5,940 bases of DNA from Microbacteriaceae bacterium (GCA_025463615.1 JAODAU010000355.1:1-5940); one strand, 5' to 3'; shown: positions 1-5,502, counted from the first letter of the stretch. Made by a program: numbers and translations. Notes: a model not told the origin generated them from the letters alone.

Positions 1-355
1 TCATTGCCTTGACCTTGTCGCCCGACTGCAGGAATCCCTCGGCGCGCTTGCGCTTGGTCTCGTAGTCGTGGGTGTCGATCTTCAGGCGGAAACGGACCTC
101 TTTGAGGATCGTGTTGGTCTGGTTGCGATTGGCTTCTTTCGCCTTCTGCGCGGTTTCGTACTTGAACTTGCCGAAATCCATGATCTTGGCGACGGGAGGC
201 TTGGAATTGGGAGCAACCTCGACCAGATCCAGGTCTGCCTCCTGGGCAAGACGAATAGCGTCTTCAATGCGCACCACACCGACCTGTTCGCCGTTCGGGC
301 CAACAAGCCTGACCTCCGGTACGCGGATTCGGTCATTGGTTCGGGGATCGCTGAT
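1..355 (-). CDS. infC: Translation initiation factor IF-3, 3'-truncated by the window edge, ATC start
   Basis: IF-3 binds the 30S subunit, blocks premature 50S joining and checks start-codon/initiator-tRNA pairing. The minus strand from 355 reads 118 codons starting (I/M)[18 protein letters not shown], the usual actinobacterial IF-3 N-terminus. The N-domain contains [20 protein letters not shown] and the IF-3 signature [11 protein letters not shown] at about residues 57-67. The linker and the start of the C-domain ([21 protein letters not shown]) follow before the sequence runs off the window. No ATG, GTG or TTG lies between the in-frame TGA at 436-434 and this point. An SD (TAAGGAG, 368-362) sits 6 nt before ATC 355-353, so ATC is taken as the start. 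IF-3 genes often use AUU/AUC starts for autoregulation. A- and T-ending codons are visibly more common than in the his genes. The usual downstream partners rpmI and rplT would lie outside. Confidence 0.96.
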   Translation of the reverse strand, partial: MSDPRTNDRIRVPEVRLVGPNGEQVGVVRIEDAIRLAQEADLDLVEVAPNSKPPVAKIMDFGKFKYETAQKAKEANRNQTNTILKEVRFRLKIDTHDYETKRKRAEGFLQSGDKVKAM

Positions 356-361
356 GTGTGA

Positions 362-368
362 CTCCTTA
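362..368 (-). promoter_or_regulatory. Ribosome binding site of infC
   Basis: The minus strand reads TAAGGAG, a 7-base match to the anti-SD complement, followed by six bases (TCACAC) and then ATC. It is the strongest SD seen in this window and decides the start of infC at the non-canonical ATC codon. A strong SD with a weak start codon is the arrangement expected for IF-3 feedback on its own translation. Confidence 0.85.
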
Positions 369-445
369 GTCGATATCTGTAGGCCAGACGAAGGAGAGGA
401 TTCACGCGCGGAAATGCCCTGAGGGAAATCAGTTCATCAACGGCG

Positions 446-478
446 GCCCCTGATCTACCTCTCGGAAGAGGCGGGGGC
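446..478 (-). promoter_or_regulatory. Two-tier hairpin in the infC leader
   Basis: The outer arms GCCCC (478-474 on the minus strand) and GGGGC (450-446) pair over 5 bp. Inside them CCTCT (471-467) pairs with AGAGG (462-458) around a TCCG tetraloop. The structure lies about 90 nt upstream of the infC start, in a leader with no supported ORF. No U-run follows, so it is not a canonical intrinsic terminator. It may be a leader or attenuation element for the infC operon. The pairing is visible in the sequence; the function is inferred. Confidence 0.5.
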
Positions 479-567
479 TTACCCGGTAACCTTAGGAAGC
501 GGTCAAGCGCGGGTGGGAGAATCTCCACTTTCGTTCCGAGACCAGCGAGGCCTCGAAGCCATCGACA

Positions 568-575
568 ATCATATC
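568..575 (-). promoter_or_regulatory. Candidate extended -10 promoter for infC
   Basis: The minus strand reads TG-A-TATGAT; the TATGAT hexamer is at 573-568 and overlaps the upstream TGA. This is a good extended -10 hexamer, but no convincing -35 lies 16-18 bp upstream. Transcription would begin near 561 and give infC a leader of about 205 nt that includes the hairpin at 446-478. The site lies directly opposite the DUF1844 ribosome binding site, so the two divergent genes would share very compact control DNA. A TTGACC hexamer at about 507-502 on the same strand is an alternative -35, but it lacks a good -10. Confidence 0.35.
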
Positions 576-581
576 AGAGGA
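576..581 (+). promoter_or_regulatory. Ribosome binding site of the DUF1844 gene
   Basis: AGAGGA lies 7 nt before the GTG at 589 and supports that start codon. Confidence 0.7.
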
Positions 582-588
582 TCCACCC

Positions 589-945
589 GTGAGCGATAGC
601 GTCCAGAACCCCGACTTCGACGAGACGGATGCCGCCCGCGACATTGCCGACGTGCCCGCCATCGAGGTCATCAACACCGTGGCCGTGCACCTGCTCAGCG
701 CCGCCGCCGTGAAGTGCGGCCTGGCCGACGACCCGCGGAACCAGCTCGACCTCGACGAGGCCCGCAAGCTCATCAACGCCCTCGCGGGACTCGTCACCGC
801 GGCGGCGCCCGACCTCGGCGACCAGCACTCGCGCGCGCTGCGCGACGGCCTGCGCTCGGTGCAGCTCGCCTTCCGCGAGGCCTCCGCCATGCCCGACGCC
901 CCCGGCTTCGGCCCCGGCGAGAAGTGGACCGGGCCGGTCAACTAG
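589..945 (+). CDS. DUF1844 family protein, 118 aa
   Basis: This is a small acidic, soluble, predominantly helical protein with no signal peptide and no known catalytic motif. After a variable acidic N-terminal tail (1-22) comes the conserved core: AIEVINTVAVHLLSAAAVKCGL, a DDP loop, LDLDEARKLINALAGLV and a C-terminal helix LRDGLRSVQLAFREAS. This pattern matches my recollection of the DUF1844 family, which in actinobacteria is found beside infC. The start is GTG at 589 with AGAGGA 7 nt upstream. The gene is divergent from infC and ends convergently inside the sseB-like gene, with an 8-bp overlap. Its biochemical role is unknown; the link to translation rests only on its neighbour. Confidence 0.85.
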   Translation: MSDSVQNPDFDETDAARDIADVPAIEVINTVAVHLLSAAAVKCGLADDPRNQLDLDEARKLINALAGLVTAAAPDLGDQHSRALRDGLRSVQLAFREASAMPDAPGFGPGEKWTGPVN

Positions 946-1696
946 CGTTCGTCAGGCGCACGCCCAGCGAGTCGACGCGCTCGGCGATCACCGCGCTCTC
1001 CGCCCAGCGCCGCTGCAGCCGCGCGAGCAGCGAGTCGAGCAGGGGCCGGTCGAGGCCGGTGACGAGGGCGAGCTCGACCCGCACCTCCGGGCCGGCGAGC
1101 CGGGCATCCGGGTCCCCGGTGGCCAGCGCGAGCGAGACGACGGCTGGCTCGTCGTCGATGGATGCCGCGAACGCGGCCACCACGTCGGCGTCCGAGTAGC
1201 TCGGCACCCACCCGACCGACCGCCCGATCGCCCAGACCGCCGGACGCCGCACCGCGAACTCGGTCTCGACCGAGGTCGGGTCGATGACCACGAGCTCGGT
1301 GTCCTCGCTCGCGGCGGCCAGCGCGACCCGCACGGCGTCGGCGGGCACCGGCCTTGCCTTGGGGTTCCACGCGCGCATCGCGTCGACCGAGCTGAACGCG
1401 GGCAGTACCGAGCGGCCGTCGGGGCCGGCGACCGTCACGATCGCCAGCTCCGCGCTCTTGTCGTGTCCGTGCTCGCTCATTCCGGCCTCGCCGAGGCGGG
1501 CGACGAGCGGGACGAGCAGCCGGGTGGTGCGCAGCACGTCGACCACGGCATCCGGGCCGCACTCCCCCGCGCGGAAGCGGGCGAGCACGGCGAGCAGGTC
1601 GGGCGACGCGCTGCCGTCGTCATCCGACGCGGCGGCGCCGTGGTCGAAGTGCCTGCCTTCCCACGGCACGCCCGCGGAATCGGTGCTCGCGCTCAT
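938..1696 (-). CDS. SseB family protein, 252 aa
   Basis: The N-terminus contains GVPWEGRHF, a short motif I associate with actinobacterial SseB-like proteins. An SseB N-terminal-type domain follows at roughly residues 48-155, including LRTTRLLVPLV and VLPAFSSVDAMRAWNPKARPVP. A C-terminal part (about 170-252) of alternating strands and helices follows. E. coli SseB is named for enhanced serine sensitivity; the molecular function is not established and no catalytic residues can be pointed to. The ATG at 1696 lies only 2 nt after the priA stop with a poor SD, so translation is probably coupled to priA and the gene is likely the last of the his transcript. The stop codon TGA at 940-938 lies inside the 3' end of the DUF1844 gene. 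Confidence 0.82.
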   Translation of the reverse strand: MSASTDSAGVPWEGRHFDHGAAASDDDGSASPDLLAVLARFRAGECGPDAVVDVLRTTRLLVPLVARLGEAGMSEHGHDKSAELAIVTVAGPDGRSVLPAFSSVDAMRAWNPKARPVPADAVRVALAAASEDTELVVIDPTSVETEFAVRRPAVWAIGRSVGWVPSYSDADVVAAFAASIDDEPAVVSLALATGDPDARLAGPEVRVELALVTGLDRPLLDSLLARLQRRWAESAVIAERVDSLGVRLTNAS

Positions 1697-1698
1697 GG

Positions 1699-2439
1699 TC
1701 AGCCCGCGACGGCGAGCGCCTCGACCAGGGTGAACGCGCCGGCGTAGAGCGCCTTGCCCACGATCGCGCTGTCGACCCCGAGCGGCACGAGCTCGCGGAG
1801 CGCCACCAGGTCGTCGAGGCTCGAGATGCCGCCGGACGCGACCACGGGCTTGTCGGTGCGCTCGGCGACCTGGCGCAGCAGCTCGATGTTGGGGCCGCGC
1901 AGCGTGCCGTCCTTGGTGACGTCGGTGACCACGTAGCGCGAGCAGCCCGCGCGCTCCAGGCGGTCGAGCACCTCGAAGAGGTCGCCGCCCTCCTTCGTCC
2001 AGCCGCGGGCGGCGAGCGTGGTGCCACGCACGTCAAGGCCGACGGCGATGCGGTCGCCGTAGCGCGCGATCGCCGAGTCGGTCCACTCCGGGTCCTCGAG
2101 GGCCGCGGTGCCGAGGTTGACCCGCCGTGCTCCCGTAGCGAGGGCGGCCTCAAGGCTGGCGTCGTCGCGGATGCCGCCAGACAGCTCGATCTGCGCCTGC
2201 CCGCCGACCTCGCGGATCACCTCTGCGATGATCGCGCGGTTCTCCCCACGCCCGAACGCCGCGTCGAGGTCGACGAGGTGGATCCACTCCGCGCCCTGCG
2301 AGGTCCACTCGGCCGCGGCATCCACCGGGCTGCCGTAGCTGGTCTCGCTGCCGGCCTCGCCCTGGGTGAGGCGCACGGCCTTGCCGTCGGCCACGTCGAC
2401 GGCGGGCAGGAGGACGAGGCGTGCGGGGGCGTCGGTCAT
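1699..2439 (-). CDS. priA: PriA: phosphoribosyl isomerase A (HisA/TrpF), 246 aa
   Basis: This (beta/alpha)8 isomerase converts ProFAR to PRFAR in histidine synthesis. In actinobacteria the PriA form also isomerises phosphoribosyl-anthranilate (the TrpF step). The sequence aligns by eye along its whole length with mycobacterial PriA. The catalytic pair is Asp15 ([10 protein letters not shown]) and Asp177 (VTDVTKDGT). Arg23, Ser87 (ELSGGIRDD), Arg145 and Trp147 (ARGW) and Thr172 correspond to the residues used for the two substrates. The phosphate-binding segments are SGG and VGKALY near 227-232. The ATG at 2439 gives the family length. A longer in-frame reading to 2784 would run through hisH and has no homology. 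A weak SD (GAAAG, 2450-2446) lies 6 nt upstream. hisH is 26 nt upstream and sseB 2 nt downstream, so these genes probably form one transcript. Confidence 0.96.
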   Translation of the reverse strand: MTDAPARLVLLPAVDVADGKAVRLTQGEAGSETSYGSPVDAAAEWTSQGAEWIHLVDLDAAFGRGENRAIIAEVIREVGGQAQIELSGGIRDDASLEAALATGARRVNLGTAALEDPEWTDSAIARYGDRIAVGLDVRGTTLAARGWTKEGGDLFEVLDRLERAGCSRYVVTDVTKDGTLRGPNIELLRQVAERTDKPVVASGGISSLDDLVALRELVPLGVDSAIVGKALYAGAFTLVEALAVAG

Positions 2440-2465
2440 GTGGTGCTTTCTGGTGGCGGGGTCGG

Positions 2466-3098
2466 TCAGAGGGACGAGATCCAGTTGCGGAGCAGGCGGA
2501 TGCCCGGTTCCCCCGACTTCTCGGGGTGGAACTGGGTCGCCGAGAGCGGCCCGTTCTCGACGGCGGCGAGGAAGCGGGTGCCGTGCTCGGCCCAGGTCAG
2601 GCGCGGCTGCGGGAAGGGCGGCTGCACGTCGAGCTGCCAGTCGACGGCGGCGTAGGAGTGCACGAAGTAGAAGCGCTCGTCGCGGATGCCGTCGAACAGC
2701 ACCGAGTCGGGCGCGGCATCCACGGTGTTCCAACCCATGTGCGGCAGCACCGGCGCGACGAGCTCGGTCACCGCGCCCGGCCACTCGCCGAGGCCCTCGG
2801 TCTCGATCCCGCGCTCGACGCCACGACCGAAGAGCACCTGCATGCCGACGCAGATGCCGAGCACCGGGCGTCCGCCGGCGAGGCGCCTGTCGACGATGTC
2901 GCCGCCTCCCGCCGACTCGAGCGCCGACATCACGGCAGCGAACGCGCCGACGCCGGGCACGACCAGGCCGTCCGCCTCGGCAGCACGCCTGCGGTCGCCG
3001 GTGAGCTCGACCTCGGCGCCGGCGAGCTCCAACGCCTTGACGGCGGAGTGGACGTTGCCGCTGCCGTAGTCGAGGACCACGACCTTCGGAGCGCTCAC
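2466..3098 (-). CDS. hisH: Imidazole glycerol phosphate synthase, glutamine amidotransferase subunit HisH, 210 aa
   Basis: HisH hydrolyses glutamine and channels ammonia to HisF, which makes IGP and AICAR from PRFAR. This is a class I (triad) amidotransferase domain: [13 protein letters not shown] at the N-terminus, VPGVGAF as the oxyanion loop, nucleophile Cys83 in GICVGMQ, and His191 and Glu193 in QFHPEKS. The PHMGWN motif typical of HisH is present near 120. The length is normal. The start is GTG at 3098, 2 nt after the hisB stop. An AAGGG stretch at 3115-3111 is rather far away (12 nt), so coupling to hisB is likely. The synthase partner hisF is not in the window. Confidence 0.97.
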   Translation of the reverse strand: MSAPKVVVLDYGSGNVHSAVKALELAGAEVELTGDRRRAAEADGLVVPGVGAFAAVMSALESAGGGDIVDRRLAGGRPVLGICVGMQVLFGRGVERGIETEGLGEWPGAVTELVAPVLPHMGWNTVDAAPDSVLFDGIRDERFYFVHSYAAVDWQLDVQPPFPQPRLTWAEHGTRFLAAVENGPLSATQFHPEKSGEPGIRLLRNWISSL

Positions 3099-3100
3099 GA

Positions 3101-3706
3101 CTACAGCGCGCCCTTGGTCGACGGGATACCGGAGACGCGCGAATCGAGCGCGACCGCCTGTCGGAACGCGCGGGCGAACGCCTTGAACTCCGCCTCGGCG
3201 ATGTGGTGCGGGTCGCGGCCGCCCAGCACGGTGAGGTGCACGGTCAGGCCGGCGTTGACGGTGATCGCCTCGAAGACGTGGCGCACCATCGAGCCGGTGA
3301 AGTGGCCACCGATGAGGTGGTACTCGAAGCCGGCGGGCTCGCCGGTGTGCACGAGGTAAGGGCGGCCCGAGACATCCACGACCGCCTGCACCAGGGCCTC
3401 GTCGAGCGGCACGATCGCGTCGCCGAAGCGCGCGATGCCGGACTTTTCCCCGAGCGCCTCACGGATGGCCTGGCCGAGCACGATGCCGACATCCTCCACG
3501 GTGTGGTGCACGTCGATCTCGGTGTCGCCGTTGGCGCGCACGACCAGGTCGACGAGCGAGTGCTTGGCGAACGCGGTGAGCAGGTGATCGAAGAACGGCA
3601 CGGTCGTGTGGATGTCCGACGCCCCGGTGCCGTCGAGGTCGAGCGACAGGTCGATGCTCGACTCGCTCGTCTCGCGCCGGAGGTGGGCCACGCGCTGGGT
3701 GCTCAT
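3101..3706 (-). CDS. hisB: Imidazoleglycerol-phosphate dehydratase HisB, 201 aa
   Basis: HisB dehydrates IGP to imidazole-acetol phosphate, using di-manganese sites in a 24-mer. It is the monofunctional dehydratase type, with no histidinol-phosphatase domain. The metal-binding and signature motifs are FFDHLL (38-43), DVHHTVED (65-72) and [11 protein letters not shown] (165-175), with a duplicated His-His-x(n)-Glu pattern. The ATG at 3706 is the only sensible start. It has no SD, but TAGGAT lies 7 nt upstream, which suggests a leaderless internal promoter. hisC lies 41 nt upstream and hisH starts 2 nt after the stop. The length matches the bacterial monofunctional family. Confidence 0.97.
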   Translation of the reverse strand: MSTQRVAHLRRETSESSIDLSLDLDGTGASDIHTTVPFFDHLLTAFAKHSLVDLVVRANGDTEIDVHHTVEDVGIVLGQAIREALGEKSGIARFGDAIVPLDEALVQAVVDVSGRPYLVHTGEPAGFEYHLIGGHFTGSMVRHVFEAITVNAGLTVHLTVLGGRDPHHIAEAEFKAFARAFRQAVALDSRVSGIPSTKGAL

Positions 3707-3707
3707 G

Positions 3708-3723
3708 CGGCCAATCCTATCGA
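3708..3723 (-). promoter_or_regulatory. Candidate leaderless promoter (-10) of hisB
   Basis: The minus strand reads TCGATAGGATTGGCCG, with TAGGAT (3719-3714) matching the actinobacterial TANNNT -10. It is followed by 7 nt and then the hisB ATG, so a transcript would start at or next to the start codon. No SD and no clear -35 are visible. The same motif stands in front of hisC. The function is inferred from spacing and the repeated motif. Confidence 0.45.
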
Positions 3724-3747
3724 GAGGGCTCGGGCGTTACCGCCGGG

Positions 3748-4827
3748 TCAGTGCAGGTCGAGGGCGGCCAGCGCGTTCAGGAACAGCGTGGTCTCGGCCT
3801 CCGTGCCGGCGGTCACGCGCAGGTGGTGCTCGATGCCGAGGTCGCGGATGATGATGCCCTGCGCCAGCAGCGCCTCGAAGACCGCATTCGGGTCTTCCAC
3901 TCCCCCGAACATCACGAAGTTCGACTCGCTCGGCCACGCGGGGAACCCGAGCTTCCGCAGTTCGACCAGCATCCGGTCGCGCTGCACCTTGATCTCGTCG
4001 ACCATGGCGAGCATCTCCGGGGCGTGCGCCAGGGCTGCGACCGCGGCCGCCTGCGTGAACGCGGAGAGGTGGTACGGCAGGCGCACCAGCCGCAGCGCGT
4101 CGGCGATCGCCGGGTCGGCGGCGAGGTAGCCCACGCGGGCTCCGGCGAACGCGAACGCCTTGCTCATGGTGCGCGTGACGATCAGTCGTTCGCGGCCGGG
4201 CAGCAGCTCGATCGCCGACGGCGCTCCGTCCGGAGCGAACTCGGCGTAGGCCTCGTCGACGATCACGATGCCGTCGGTGGCGTCGTACGCGGCGATCACG
4301 GTGTCGAGCCCGAGCGGAGTGCCGGTCGGGTTGTTGGGCGAGCAGAAGATCGCGATGCTGGGCTGCTCGCGCCTGATCCACTCGACGGCGGTGGCGGGTG
4401 AGATCTCGTAGTCCGCGTCCCGCACGCCCGCGATCCAGCGGGTGCCCGTTCCCGCGGCGATGATCGAGTGCATCGAGTAGGTGGGCGGGAATCCGAGGAT
4501 GCTGCGGCCCGGCCCGCCGAACGCCTGGAAGATCTGCTGGAGGATCTCGTTCGATCCGTTCGCCGCCCAGATGTTCGCCGGCTCCAGCCCGTGGCCGAGG
4601 TAGCCCGCGAGGCTCTCGCGCAGTTCTGTGAACTCGCGGTCGGGATACCGGTTGACCCCGAGCACCGCGGTGGCGAGGGCCCTCACGATGTCCGTCGCCA
4701 CGGATTCGGGGATCGGGTGAGTGTTCTCGTTGACGTTGAGCTCGACCGGCACGTGCAGCTGCGGCGCCCCGTACGGGCTCAGGCCCCGGAGGTCGTCACG
4801 GATGGGGAGATCGCTGAGGGAAACCAC
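3748..4827 (-). CDS. hisC: Histidinol-phosphate aminotransferase HisC, 359 aa
   Basis: HisC is a PLP-dependent fold-type I enzyme that transfers the amino group of glutamate to imidazole-acetol phosphate to form L-histidinol phosphate. The visible motifs are LNVNENTHPIP, NRYPD (59-63), ANGSNEIL, SPNNPTGT (163-170), DEAYAEF (191-197), the Schiff-base Lys223 in TMSKAFAFAGARVGYL, and substrate-carboxylate Arg337 in HHLRVTAGT. The start is GTG at 4827. An in-frame TAG lies only 12 nt upstream (4839-4837), so the start cannot be moved far. There is no SD, and a TAGCAT -10 sits 6 nt before the GTG, suggesting a leaderless mRNA. It is the first gene of the his block, 53 nt downstream of the LysM gene. 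Some actinobacterial HisC proteins accept aromatic substrates, and the sequence does not decide this. Confidence 0.96.
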   Translation of the reverse strand: MVSLSDLPIRDDLRGLSPYGAPQLHVPVELNVNENTHPIPESVATDIVRALATAVLGVNRYPDREFTELRESLAGYLGHGLEPANIWAANGSNEILQQIFQAFGGPGRSILGFPPTYSMHSIIAAGTGTRWIAGVRDADYEISPATAVEWIRREQPSIAIFCSPNNPTGTPLGLDTVIAAYDATDGIVIVDEAYAEFAPDGAPSAIELLPGRERLIVTRTMSKAFAFAGARVGYLAADPAIADALRLVRLPYHLSAFTQAAAVAALAHAPEMLAMVDEIKVQRDRMLVELRKLGFPAWPSESNFVMFGGVEDPNAVFEALLAQGIIIRDLGIEHHLRVTAGTEAETTLFLNALAALDLH

Positions 4828-4828
4828 T

Positions 4829-4843
4829 CGGCAATGCTATCGA
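4829..4843 (-). promoter_or_regulatory. Candidate leaderless promoter (-10) of hisC
   Basis: The minus strand reads TCGATAGCATTGCCG, with TAGCAT (4839-4834) as a TANNNT -10. It is followed by 6 nt and then the hisC GTG. That spacing puts the transcript start at the start codon. No SD is present and no TTGAC-like -35 is found 16-19 bp upstream. A near-identical motif precedes hisB. Confidence 0.5.
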
Positions 4844-4855
4844 CGGCTATCGACG
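4837..4855. repeat. Tandem 9-bp direct repeat upstream of hisC
   Basis: On the plus strand GCTATCGAC occurs twice, at 4837-4845 and 4847-4855, separated by one G. The copy proximal to hisC contains the presumed hisC -10. The 10-bp period equals about one helical turn, so it could be a paired protein-binding site, or it could be slippage in a short intergenic stretch. Confidence 0.6.
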
Positions 4856-4880
4856 CTCTCGACCGATGAGTCGCCGTGCT

Positions 4881-5258
4881 TCAGTGCTCGTACTGCAGCG
4901 GGATCGCGATGCGCTGGCCGGCCTGGAGCTCCGTCGTCGAGAGCTGGTTGAGGTCCACGATGTCGCTGATGACGTCGCGCGGGTCGGCCGAGGGTGCGAC
5001 CTTCGTCGCGATCTGCCAGAGCGACTCGCCCTGCGCCACCGTCACGTAGTGGAACGTCGCAGAGCTCGCCGAGCTGTTCGCGGCGGCGCCACCGGCGTTG
5101 ACCACGCCGACGAATCCACCGGCGGCGAGAGGGATGGCGACCAGGGCGGTCAGCACGATGCGACCGCGGCGGGTCATGCGCAGGCGCGGCGTCGGCTGGG
5201 CTGCACTCGGTCGGACGACTCGGTGCGATGCTCCGATTCCGATGACTGCTGTGCTCAT
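4881..5258 (-). CDS. Membrane-anchored LysM protein, probable SOS-induced cell-division inhibitor (YneA/ChiZ type), 125 aa
   Basis: The N-terminal segment (1-32) ends in a basic cluster (RLRMTRRGR). One hydrophobic segment follows at about 33-54, then a short Ala/Ser linker (55-68) and a single LysM peptidoglycan-binding domain at about 69-122 ([14 protein letters not shown] ... [19 protein letters not shown]). The topology predicts a cytoplasmic N-terminus and an extracytoplasmic LysM domain. The architecture, small size and divergent position next to lexA match B. subtilis YneA, mycobacterial Rv2719c/ChiZ and the role of corynebacterial DivS, all SOS-induced division suppressors. Orthology is inferred from domain and context, not measured. 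The ATG at 5258 has AGAGAGG 6 nt upstream. A TTGAAA-17-TATGTT promoter with an overlapping SOS box lies at 5329-5357. No catalytic hydrolase domain is visible. Confidence 0.88.
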   Translation of the reverse strand: MSTAVIGIGASHRVVRPSAAQPTPRLRMTRRGRIVLTALVAIPLAAGGFVGVVNAGGAAANSSASSATFHYVTVAQGESLWQIATKVAPSADPRDVISDIVDLNQLSTTELQAGQRIAIPLQYEH

Positions 5259-5264
5259 GGTGTG

Positions 5265-5271
5265 CCTCTCT
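5265..5271 (-). promoter_or_regulatory. Ribosome binding site of the LysM gene
   Basis: AGAGAGG on the minus strand lies 6 nt before the ATG at 5258-5256 and fixes the start of the LysM gene. Upstream in-frame extensions lack such a site and would run through the SOS boxes. Confidence 0.75.
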
Positions 5272-5279
5272 GACGGGGT

Positions 5280-5317
5280 TTCGTATCCGACACTCGGCCG
5301 GGAGCGCCGGATACGAA
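5280..5317. repeat. 10-bp perfect inverted repeat in the LysM gene leader
   Basis: TTCGTATCCG at 5280-5289 and its exact reverse complement CGGATACGAA at 5308-5317 flank an 18-nt GC-rich spacer. They lie between the predicted transcript start (about 5322) and the ribosome binding site of the LysM gene. The RNA would form a stable stem-loop starting almost at the 5' end. There is no U-run, so it is not an intrinsic terminator. It could be an operator dyad or an mRNA-stability or translation-control hairpin. Confidence 0.75.
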
Positions 5318-5326
5318 GCTTTGTTC

Positions 5327-5340
5327 CGAACATAGCTTCG
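5327..5340. promoter_or_regulatory. lexA operator: SOS box candidate 1 (LexA operator, LysM side)
   Basis: CGAAC-ATAG-CTTCG matches the actinobacterial/Bacillus-type LexA site CGAAC-N4-GTTCG at 9 of 10 arm positions. It overlaps the -10 (TATGTT, 5334-5329) of the predicted LysM promoter, where bound LexA would block polymerase. Confidence 0.65.
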
Positions 5341-5357
5341 ATTGCCGACGATTTCAA
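5329..5357 (-). promoter_or_regulatory. Predicted promoter of the LysM gene
   Basis: The minus strand carries TTGAAA (5357-5352), a 17-bp spacer, and TATGTT (5334-5329). Transcription would begin near 5322, leaving a leader of about 64 nt that contains the inverted repeat at 5280-5317. SOS box 1 covers the -10, consistent with LexA repression and DNA-damage induction. Confidence 0.6.
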
Positions 5358-5365
5358 CCCGAGAT

Positions 5366-5381
5366 TCGAACATCCGGTCGA
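5366..5381. promoter_or_regulatory. lexA operator: SOS box candidate 2 (LexA operator, central)
   Basis: TCGAAC-ATCC-GGTCGA matches TCGAAC-N4-GTTCGA at 11 of 12 arm positions and is the best match of the three. It sits between the two divergent promoters, about 9 bp upstream of the LysM -35, so it could act on either gene. Confidence 0.75.
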
Positions 5382-5398
5382 AAAAGTTATCAACACGC

Positions 5399-5414
5399 TC
5401 GAATGGATGTTTGT
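5399..5414. promoter_or_regulatory. lexA operator: SOS box candidate 3 (LexA operator, lexA side)
   Basis: TCGAAT-GGAT-GTTTGT matches TCGAAC-N4-GTTCGA at 9 of 12 arm positions. It is the weakest of the three but overlaps the predicted lexA -35 (5411-5416), a position suited to autoregulation. Confidence 0.5.
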
Positions 5415-5439
5415 GTCTCGGCACCTGGACGGATACAGT
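5411..5439 (+). promoter_or_regulatory. Predicted promoter of lexA
   Basis: TTGTGT (5411-5416), a 17-bp spacer, and TACAGT (5434-5439) form a plausible housekeeping promoter. The expected start near 5446 gives a leader of about 57 nt. The -35 overlaps SOS box 3. Confidence 0.45.
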
Positions 5440-5502
5440 TTCGATTGTCTGGAGTTCAGGCAACCAGCGACCACTGACATTCGAGCGACGGACGGGAAAG
5501 AA

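Noticed and set aside
430..438. Minimal ATG-AAC-TGA reading frame in the infC leader
   Set aside because: It has two codons and no SD, and such a start-stop is easily found by chance.
82..528. 148-codon minus-strand frame overlapping infC
   Set aside because: It is out of frame with the clear IF-3 reading and is Arg/Pro/Ser-rich with no domain.
546..555. Palindrome CGAGGCCTCG between infC and the DUF1844 gene
   Set aside because: A 10-bp GC palindrome without flanking symmetry is common in high-GC DNA and has no clear promoter relation.
2440..2784. N-terminal extension of PriA in frame into hisH
   Set aside because: The extra 115 residues are Arg/Ala-rich shadow of hisH. PriA family length and motifs begin at the ATG at 2439.
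2421..3359. 312-codon plus-strand open frame opposite hisH and hisB
   Set aside because: It is a high-GC shadow frame antisense to two well-supported enzymes that carry intact motifs, and it has no recognisable domain.
3203..4129. 308-codon plus-strand open frame opposite hisB and hisC
   Set aside because: It lies antisense across two real genes. Its low-complexity His/Val/Asp/Arg composition is typical of a shadow of a GC-rich gene.
5280..5317. Inverted repeat as an intrinsic terminator
   Set aside because: No T-run follows on either strand and it lies between the promoter and the RBS of the LysM gene, so termination is a poor explanation.
5322..5332. Odd palindrome TGTTC-C-GAACA as a separate operator
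   Set aside because: It shares its GAAC arm with SOS box 1, and its half-sites are in the reverse order of a LexA site, so it is most likely incidental.
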